Shown: positions 5,830-10,466 of the stretch, one piece after another | Position numbering within the stretch: the first letter of the stretch is position 1 | Layout: each line of letters starts with the position of its first letter | Assembly: GCA_025353985.1 (NCBI GenBank) | Contig: JANXNT010001269.1 | Coordinates: forward strand, 1-10,466 | Direction of reading: 5' to 3' | Source: Limnoglobus sp. | GTDB lineage: Bacteria > Planctomycetota > Planctomycetia > Gemmatales > Gemmataceae | DNA: 10,466 nucleotides | Notes under the pieces: generated by a model | Database searches by the model: none | What the model was told of the DNA's origin: nothing | The model's input: the letters and a program-made list of their open reading frames with translations, nothing else | Translations under genes and position numbers: made by a program

Positions 5830-6582
5830 ATGGCCGACGAACTCGCGAAGGCCGTTGCGGCACTTCGCAACGCGAAAACGGTCGCCGTGCTGAGCGGCGC
5901 GGGGGCATCGGCGGAAAGCGGGGTGCCGACGTTCCGCGCATCCGATGGCCTCTGGGAAGGCCATCGCATCGAGGATGTCGCGACGCCAAGCGGCTTCAAG
6001 CGGGATCCGGCACTCGTCTGGAAGTTCTACAACGCGCGACGGGCCAACGTGAAGACCGTGCAACCGAACGCAGGGCACTACGCGCTGGCCGCGATGGAAC
6101 GCCACTGGAAAGAGTTCACTGTGGTGACGCAAAACGTCGATGGCCTGCATCAAGCGGCGGGTAGCGTTCGCGTCCATGAAATTCACGGCAGCCTGCGACG
6201 TACACGTTGCACGCAGTGCGGCATCATTCGCGATCGCCGCCTCGACGTGCTGGCCGAGTTGCCGATGTGCGTCGATTGCGGCGCGATGCTCCGCCCCGAT
6301 ATCGTCTGGTTCCACGAGATGTTACCGCCCGACGTCTGGCAACACGCCGAGCGCGCCGCCGAGACGTGCGACGTGCTGCTGGTCGTCGGCACTTCCGCCG
6401 TGGTCTATCCCGCCGCAAGCCTGATCCCGATTGCGAAACAGCAAGATCGCGCTTCCCCCGCAACCGTCATCGAGTGTAATTTGACGCAAACCGAAGCCAG
6501 CGCCATGGCCGACATCGGCCTATACGGCCCATCGGGCGAATCGCTACCAAAGCTCTGCGCGGAACTCGGGATTCCGATTTGA
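5830..6582 (+). CDS. cobB: NAD-dependent protein deacylase, sirtuin (SIRT5/CobB class)
   Basis: The 250-residue protein removes acyl groups from lysines using NAD+, giving nicotinamide and O-acyl-ADP-ribose, in the cytoplasm. Visible motifs are GAGASAESGVPTFR (23-36, NAD binding), TQNVDGLH (100-107), the catalytic H119 in EIHGS, two CxxC pairs forming the zinc site (C127/C130 and C147/C150), RPDIVWFHE (155-163) and VVGTSAVVYPA (185-195). Y67-N-A-R70 matches the Tyr-x-x-Arg pair that lets SIRT5 and CobB bind succinyl and malonyl groups, so negatively charged acyl-lysines are plausible substrates. Length is normal for the bacterial class. GAGGAGA at 5817-5823 is a good ribosome binding site 6 nt before the ATG. 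It follows the beta-lactamase gene by 15 nt, probably in one transcript. The symbol is by similarity of family, not proven orthology. Confidence 0.93.
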   Translation: MADELAKAVAALRNAKTVAVLSGAGASAESGVPTFRASDGLWEGHRIEDVATPSGFKRDPALVWKFYNARRANVKTVQPNAGHYALAAMERHWKEFTVVTQNVDGLHQAAGSVRVHEIHGSLRRTRCTQCGIIRDRRLDVLAELPMCVDCGAMLRPDIVWFHEMLPPDVWQHAERAAETCDVLLVVGTSAVVYPAASLIPIAKQQDRASPATVIECNLTQTEASAMADIGLYGPSGESLPKLCAELGIPI

Positions 6583-6668
6583 AGTGAAGCAAGGGCGCGA
6601 GAATTTGCTAATCGAACGGATTCCTCGACCCGAGACGCTGCCGGAAAGTCATCATTTAGAGCGGACCT

Positions 6669-7058
6669 ATGGCAGAAGGCTTTATGGTGTTCTTCCCTTC
6701 CGGTGCGTGCAACCTGGACGCCGCAGCAAAATCGCTGACTGGATACGGGCTGACCATCGCCAGGCAAGGCGATGTACTTACCGCTGGCCGTCCCGGCAGT
6801 CCGCAGTTCCGCATCCAGTTGGCGTCTGAACCGCACGTTGCCCTTGAGGCCGCCGAGATTGGCGAAAACACTCCATACGCGGCCACCATGCGAAAGTGCA
6901 GCGAACGATTCGAGGTCAGCATCGACGACCTATACGCCGCTCTCGACGAGATTAATACGCTCATGGATGTACAGGGTGCGTTGCAGGACGCCTCGGAAGG
7001 TATCCTGTTCCTGCCATGGAACGGAAACTTATCCGAGCCGTGGCAGGGTTCAAAGTGA
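6669..7058 (+). CDS. Hypothetical protein, 129 aa, cytoplasmic
   Basis: I do not recognise this family. The frame is open for 129 residues from ATG 6669, with GAGCGGA a few bases upstream as a possible ribosome binding site. The sequence has alternating beta and helix character: FMVFFP at 5-10, a stretch rich in charged and aromatic residues, a helix around residues 82-104 (VSIDDLYAALDEINTLMDVQGAL, two thirds of it amphipathic), and a conserved-looking tail, GILFLPWNGNLSEPW. There is no signal peptide, membrane helix or cysteine cluster. Codon use is like its neighbours. It lies 86 nt after the sirtuin gene in the same direction and is followed by a strong hairpin, so it may be the last gene of the beta-lactamase/sirtuin transcript. 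The small compact fold and acidic character recall immunity proteins, but that is only a guess. Confidence 0.7.
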   Translation: MAEGFMVFFPSGACNLDAAAKSLTGYGLTIARQGDVLTAGRPGSPQFRIQLASEPHVALEAAEIGENTPYAATMRKCSERFEVSIDDLYAALDEINTLMDVQGALQDASEGILFLPWNGNLSEPWQGSK

Positions 7059-7088
7059 TCTGAATTCGAAGAGTTTCAAATCGATCTC

Positions 7089-7134
7089 GGCGAGCGGGGT
7101 GTGTCAGCAGCTTACGCCACCCCGCTCGCCTTTA
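7089..7134 (+). terminator. 13-bp GC-rich hairpin: terminator or folD leader element
   Basis: GGCGAGCGGGGTG (7089-7101) and CACCCCGCTCGCC (7118-7130) are perfectly complementary with a 16-nt loop, followed by TTTAAT. This resembles an intrinsic terminator, though the T-run is short. Its 3' edge is only 21 nt before the folD ATG, leaving no room for a promoter in between. Either it ends the upstream transcript while folD is transcribed through it from an upstream promoter, or it acts as an attenuator in the folD leader. Confidence 0.65.
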
Positions 7135-7138
7135 ATAC

Positions 7139-7142
7139 GGGG
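7139..7142 (+). promoter_or_regulatory. Ribosome binding site deciding the folD start
   Basis: GGGG lies 9 nt before ATG 7152. The frame is open upstream to 7101, but that extension starts within the hairpin and does not align with FolD. The CGGGG at 7138-7142 could also pair with CCCCG at 7120-7124, the 3' arm of the hairpin. Confidence 0.55.
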
Positions 7143-7151
7143 AATGTGGCC

Positions 7152-8027
7152 ATGACGGCGAAACGACTCGACGGCAAAGTTCTTGCGCAGCTCTTGCGCA
7201 GCGAGATGGCGGCCACCGTGGCGACGCGAATTGCGGCGGGCAAACGGCCTCCGGGATTGGCGGCGGTTCTTGTTGGCGAGAACCCGTCTAGCCAGACGTA
7301 CGTACGCAACAAGCGAAAATCTTGCGACGAAATTGGCATCGCCAACTGGTTGCACACCCTTCCGGCCGATACTTCAGAACAACAACTCCTCTATCTGATC
7401 GATCGACTCAACGCGGACCCGGCGGTTCACGGCATTCTGGTTCAGCTTCCGCTCCCGAAGCAGATCCGCGAAGATGCCGTCATTCACGCGGTTACGCCGC
7501 TGAAGGATGTCGATTGCTTTCACCCGGAAAACGTCGGCCGACTGACCGCCGGCCACCCGCGTTACTACCCGTGTACCCCACACGGTGTCGTGAAGCTCGT
7601 TACGCATAACGGGATTGTGTGGGCGGGAAAACATGCCGTTGTCGTCGGGCGCAGTAACATCGTCGGTAAGCCGCTCGCGTTGATGCTGATGCAAAAGTCG
7701 ACGGCCGCGAACCCGGCGGGGTGCGATGCGACCGTCACCGTGGCGCACACGCGGACCGCGAACTTGAAGGATCTCTGCCGTTCCGCAGACATCCTGATTG
7801 CCGCGACGGGTGTGCCGAACTGCATTCGGCCCGATATGGTGCAACCGGGTGCCGCGGTAATCGACGTCGGTACGTCGTTCGTCGATGGGAAACTGGTCGG
7901 CGATGTCGATCCGGGCGTGGCCGATGTGGCGGGCTGGCTCTCGCCCGTTCCGGGTGGGGTTGGCCCAATGACTATTGCGATGCTACTGTACAACACCCTC
8001 CGTGCCGCGGAATTAATCGATGGCTGA
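7152..8027 (+). CDS. folD: Bifunctional methylenetetrahydrofolate dehydrogenase/cyclohydrolase FolD
   Basis: The 291-residue protein interconverts 5,10-methylene-THF, methenyl-THF and 10-formyl-THF with NADP+, feeding purine synthesis and initiator formylation in the cytoplasm. Family signatures are all present: Y50-V-R-N-K54 holding the catalytic tyrosine and lysine, VHGILVQLPLP (92-102) with Q98, PLKDVDCFHPENVGRL (116-131) with D121, the PCTPHGVVKL stretch, the nucleotide-binding VVVGRSNIVGKPLA (163-176), ADILIAATGVP (212-222), and PGGVGPMTIAMLL near the end (267-279). Length is normal. A slightly longer N-terminus than most is possible if an upstream start were used, but the GGGG site supports ATG 7152. 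It is followed 17 nt later by the AI-2E permease gene and probably cotranscribed. It carries a hairpin in its immediate upstream region. Confidence 0.96.
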   Translation: MTAKRLDGKVLAQLLRSEMAATVATRIAAGKRPPGLAAVLVGENPSSQTYVRNKRKSCDEIGIANWLHTLPADTSEQQLLYLIDRLNADPAVHGILVQLPLPKQIREDAVIHAVTPLKDVDCFHPENVGRLTAGHPRYYPCTPHGVVKLVTHNGIVWAGKHAVVVGRSNIVGKPLALMLMQKSTAANPAGCDATVTVAHTRTANLKDLCRSADILIAATGVPNCIRPDMVQPGAAVIDVGTSFVDGKLVGDVDPGVADVAGWLSPVPGGVGPMTIAMLLYNTLRAAELIDG

Positions 8028-8044
8028 GAAAAAGGCGTTCGCAA

Positions 8045-9292
8045 ATGAATCTCAACCTGACAGCATTCACGCGATACGGGCTGAACTTCCTGGGGATGCT
8101 CGGCGTCTCCGTGGCGCTCTACTTCGGCTCGTCGATCTTCATCCCGCTGACGATGTCCGCGCTGCTAGCGGCATTGCTGTACCCGCTTGCGGCGGGGTTG
8201 CACACGAAACTGCGGCTGCCGTGGTTCTTCGCCTGCTTCTCGTCGATCATGATCCTCATCGTGATGGCGGGCACCGTGACGGTGATCGCGGCCGCCGCCA
8301 TCCCGCAGTTCATCAACCGCTTGCCATCGTCGGAAGAGGGCAAAGACGGCTGGAAGCAAAAGTACGAAGATGTCGCCGAGAACTTGCACGCGATGTTCCC
8401 CACGGCACGCTTCCAGGGAATTCTGCCGCTCAAGGCGAATGAATCGAACGTCTACCGGAGCGTAAAGGAACTGTTCACGCCGCAGAACGTCGCCGATTCG
8501 ATCAAGGGAATCGCCGGGGTCGGACTGCGGCAACTCACCGAGTTGGTGCTGATTCTGTTCATCGTGCTGTTCTTGTTACTCGAAGCGGAATTGTTGGCGA
8601 AGAAGGTGCGGGCGATCTTCGGGACGAGCCAAGATACACAGGGCCGCGTGACGGCAGCGCTCGCTGCCATCGCGGAGTCGATCCGCACGTATCTCTATTG
8701 GCGCACGATCGTCAACTTCGTTCTCGCCGTTGTTTTGTGCCTCTTTTACAAGTATGTTTGCGGCCTGGAACAATATCTACTGTGGGGCGTGGTGACGTTC
8801 GTGTTCACGTACGTGCCGTACATCGGGACGCTCGCGGCAGGCGTGCTGCCGATGCTCGAAGCGGTGATTCAGGGCCAGCCGACGACGGCGTTCGGCATCA
8901 TGCTGGTCTACGCGTGCGTCGTCACGTTCGAGGGTTACATCATCGTCCCGTGGGTGATGGGCCGCAGCATGGACTTGAACGCCACGACGGTGATGATCGC
9001 CTGCCTGTATTGGCACCTCGTCTGGGGTATCGCCGGGCTGTTCCTCGCGATGCCGCTGATGGCGATACTGAAAGCGGTGCTGTTGCACGTCGATGGCTGG
9101 GTGCCGTACGGCGACTTGCTGAGTTCAGTCGATCCGCGTCCGGATAAAAATCTGCCGTCTGCGGATTCTACTGTTGCAATCGAACGCGATCGCCTCGACA
9201 ATATTGCCGAACGTGCGAGGAATAATCCGGAAGCGACGGTTATCATGGATGAGCCGAACGGCCACGTGTCTGATAAGCGGGTGCCGTCATGA
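8045..9292 (+). CDS. AI-2E family transporter (UPF0118 permease)
   Basis: The 415-residue membrane protein matches the AI-2E/TqsA/PerM-like permease family. Hydrophobic segments lie at about 13-28, 30-50, 60-88, 162-183, 220-238, 245-275 (two helices), 283-303 and 315-348, with a large soluble segment at 90-160. The family hallmark is FVFTYVPYIGTLAAGVLPMLEAVIQGQP (252-279, in two halves), followed by EGYIIVPWVMGRSMDLN (296-312) and HLVWGIAGLFLAMPLMAILK (324-343). The C-terminal 60 residues are hydrophilic and probably cytoplasmic. The proposed role is transport of small molecules or ions; E. coli TqsA affects autoinducer-2 export, but the substrate here is unknown. An upstream frame to 7721 overlaps folD and is rejected; AAAGG at 8031-8035 is 9 nt before ATG 8045. 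It lies 17 nt after folD, and its TGA overlaps the next gene's ATG. Confidence 0.9.
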   Translation: MNLNLTAFTRYGLNFLGMLGVSVALYFGSSIFIPLTMSALLAALLYPLAAGLHTKLRLPWFFACFSSIMILIVMAGTVTVIAAAAIPQFINRLPSSEEGKDGWKQKYEDVAENLHAMFPTARFQGILPLKANESNVYRSVKELFTPQNVADSIKGIAGVGLRQLTELVLILFIVLFLLLEAELLAKKVRAIFGTSQDTQGRVTAALAAIAESIRTYLYWRTIVNFVLAVVLCLFYKYVCGLEQYLLWGVVTFVFTYVPYIGTLAAGVLPMLEAVIQGQPTTAFGIMLVYACVVTFEGYIIVPWVMGRSMDLNATTVMIACLYWHLVWGIAGLFLAMPLMAILKAVLLHVDGWVPYGDLLSSVDPRPDKNLPSADSTVAIERDRLDNIAERARNNPEATVIMDEPNGHVSDKRVPS

Positions 9293-9678
9293 TCGGGAAA
9301 CAGGATCAGAATCGCACGTATCGCGAACTCCGGCGTAAGTCTGCCGATTTCGGGTGCGTGCAAAACTATCGCGGCGCGAAGCGATACGACCCCGACGGCC
9401 CCGATTTCGACCGACCCGACCGCTCGCAATGGGCGCTCGTCCTCGGCCTCATCTCGCTACTCATCGGCCCACTCGGCATCATTGCCTGGCTCGTCGGAAA
9501 TGCCTGCCTCCGTGCCATGGCCGAAGGCCGCATGGACCCCGCCAGCGAAGCCACCGCAAAAGCGGGCCGCCTCCTCGGTATCATCGCCACCTGCATGTTC
9601 TCGCTCAAAGTGTTCGTCCTGACCATCGTCCTCGCCACCGGCGGCTTGTCCTGGATCGGCTGGCTGGCAATTTTGTAA
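9289..9678 (+). CDS. Small DUF4190-like two-helix membrane protein
   Basis: The start ATG overlaps the permease stop in an ATGA (9289-9292), a usual sign of translational coupling. The 129-residue product has an N-terminal polar, basic and Asp-rich segment (1-46), a hydrophobic helix at 48-72 (WALVLGLISLLIGPLGIIAWLVG), a short polar loop with several charged residues, and a second hydrophobic region at 94-126 that begins GRLLGIIATCMFSLKV. This arrangement, a Gly-rich helix pair joined by a charged loop, fits DUF4190-type membrane proteins, but the match is by pattern only. Function is unknown. The gene ends the folD/permease run, 8 nt from the convergent yggS stop, so there is no room for a hairpin terminator between them. 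Confidence 0.7.
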   Translation: MIGKQDQNRTYRELRRKSADFGCVQNYRGAKRYDPDGPDFDRPDRSQWALVLGLISLLIGPLGIIAWLVGNACLRAMAEGRMDPASEATAKAGRLLGIIATCMFSLKVFVLTIVLATGGLSWIGWLAIL

Positions 9679-9686
9679 TAGCGCAA

Positions 9687-10379
9687 CTAATTCTCCAATC
9701 CGCCGAAGAGTGTGCTGCCGACGCGAACGTAGGTTGAGCCTTCTTCGATGGCGACTTCGAAATCGTTGCTCATGCCCATGGAAAGGTGCAGTAGTTTCAG
9801 GCCGGTGGTGGTGCGAAGTTGGTCTCGGATTTGCCGCAGTTCGACGAACGTGGGACGCGATTCTTCGGGGTTCTCGCCGTAAGCGGCCATCGTCATCAAG
9901 CCCTCGAAGTGAACGCCGGGGAGCGACATGGCCATGTCGCCCATTTTCGCGGCATCGTCCGGCGAGATGCCGCCTTTCGATTCTTCCCGCGAACAATTGA
10001 TCTCGAGCAAGATCGGTACGGGCTGGCCGCGGGCCATGCCGAAATCGCTGAGTGCGCTCAGCACGCGTTCGCTGTCGACCGAGTGAACGAGCGATACCAT
10101 GGGGATCGTTTTGTCGAGTTTATTGCGTTGGAGGTGGCCGATCAGGTGCCAGCGCATTTGCGGAATCGCGGCCGATTTCTTCCAGATCTCTTGCGGGCGA
10201 CTTTCGCCGAAATCTTTCACGCCGAGCCGCGAAACGACTTTTGCCACGTCGGCGGTCACGGTCTTAGAGACGGCAATCAGCGTCACGTCTTTCCGCACGC
10301 GGTGCGCACGATCGCAGGCCGCCTGAATTCGCGATTCGATGGCAGTCAATCGCGTCCGGAGTTCGACGTCGAGGTTCAA
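9687..10379 (-). CDS. yggS: YggS/PLPBP family pyridoxal-phosphate homeostasis protein
   Basis: The 230-residue protein starts at TTG 10377-10379; AAAGGA (10388-10393) is 8 nt upstream. The only nearby alternative in frame is bounded by a TAA, so TTG is the best start. PLP binds K39 in TLIAVSKT. Other landmarks are FGESRPQEIWKK (57-68), WHLIGHLQRNK (77-87), GLMTMAAYG and the phosphate-binding HLSMGMSNDFEVAIEEGST (198-216) with RVGSTLFG near the end. The fold is the alanine-racemase-like TIM barrel without its C-terminal domain. The protein carries PLP and influences amino-acid and B6 balance; no enzyme activity is established. Length is normal. It follows the upp gene by 21 nt on the same strand, so the two probably form one transcript. 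Confidence 0.95.
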   Translation of the reverse strand: MNLDVELRTRLTAIESRIQAACDRAHRVRKDVTLIAVSKTVTADVAKVVSRLGVKDFGESRPQEIWKKSAAIPQMRWHLIGHLQRNKLDKTIPMVSLVHSVDSERVLSALSDFGMARGQPVPILLEINCSREESKGGISPDDAAKMGDMAMSLPGVHFEGLMTMAAYGENPEESRPTFVELRQIRDQLRTTTGLKLLHLSMGMSNDFEVAIEEGSTYVRVGSTLFGGLEN

Positions 10380-10387
10380 AAGCGTAA

Positions 10388-10393
10388 TCCTTT
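10388..10393 (-). promoter_or_regulatory. Ribosome binding site supporting TTG start of yggS
   Basis: AAAGGA on the minus strand lies 8 nt before the TTG at 10379, with the upstream upp stop only 7 nt further. It is the reason for preferring a TTG start to any internal ATG. Confidence 0.6.
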
Positions 10394-10400
10394 GCCGGCG

Positions 10401-10466
10401 TTAAGCGGTACCGAATTGGCGATCCCCTGCATCGCCGAGGCCCGGCACGATGTAGCCGAGTTCGTT
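10401..10466 (-). CDS. upp: Uracil phosphoribosyltransferase, C-terminal fragment
   Basis: The last 21 residues, read from the window edge to TAA at 10401-10403, are NELGYIVPGLGDAGDRQFGT followed by A. This closely matches the C-terminal end of UPRTase, where bacterial enzymes read GYI(I/V)PGLGDAGD(R/K)xFGT. The enzyme makes UMP from uracil and PRPP in pyrimidine salvage; the PGLGDAGD segment contacts uracil. Only the end is in the window, so start and length are unknown. The yggS gene follows after 21 nt. Confidence 0.88.
   Translation of the reverse strand, partial: NELGYIVPGLGDAGDRQFGTA

Noticed and set aside
4894..7058. Defence island or SIR2-based antiphage system (SIR2 effector with partner)
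   Set aside because: The sirtuin is a single-domain housekeeping deacylase type with an intact zinc site and short length, not a long SIR2 NADase effector. No STAND, pAgo or other partner accompanies it.
7721..8044. Extension of the AI-2E permease frame back over folD
   Set aside because: The extension is Arg-rich out-of-frame translation of folD, and a good ribosome binding site precedes ATG 8045.

Overview
The window looks like chromosome of a planctomycete, most likely of the Gemmataceae. Three things point there: two DUF1559 genes (the prepilin-like H-X9-DG family that is greatly expanded in Planctomycetota), a DUF1573 exported protein, and a long Ser/Thr kinase fused to a SUMF1/FGE-like domain. 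The base composition is moderately GC-rich. I saw no tRNA, rRNA, CRISPR array, transposase or phage gene. The taxonomic call is inference from gene content.

Layout. (1) 1-117: the C-terminal end of a DUF1559 protein, then a DUF1573 secreted protein (283-1296, +). (2) 1293-1424: three copies of a 26-nt hairpin-forming repeat, two of them facing each other as one large inverted repeat, in the gap between convergent genes. (3) 1437-4564, minus strand: a two-gene operon. It starts with a 757-aa kinase/SUMF1-like fusion and continues 9 nt later with a second DUF1559 gene that carries two frameshifts. A good sigma70-like promoter lies just upstream of the kinase, and a perfect 8-bp inverted repeat overlaps its -35 box. 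(4) 4565-4893: a divergent intergenic region with inverted repeats but no convincing gene. (5) 4894-6582, plus strand: an exported class A serine beta-lactamase followed 15 nt later by a sirtuin of the SIRT5/CobB type, then a small unrecognised protein (6669-7058). (6) 7089-7134: a perfect 13-bp GC-rich hairpin, so close to the next start codon that it must either separate transcripts or be part of the folD leader. (7) 7152-9678: folD, an AI-2E family permease and a small two-helix membrane protein, closely spaced or overlapping, probably one operon. (8) 9687-10466, minus strand: the yggS/PLPBP homologue starting at TTG, preceded by the end of a uracil phosphoribosyltransferase gene.

Most of the window is ordinary chromosome: one-carbon folate metabolism (FolD), pyrimidine salvage (Upp), PLP homeostasis (YggS) and NAD-dependent deacylation (sirtuin). 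The less ordinary parts are the kinase/pseudo-FGE fusion with its broken DUF1559 partner, the beta-lactamase/sirtuin pair, the dispersed palindromic repeat and the folD leader hairpin. I found no clear sign of an undescribed multi-gene defence or mobile system.
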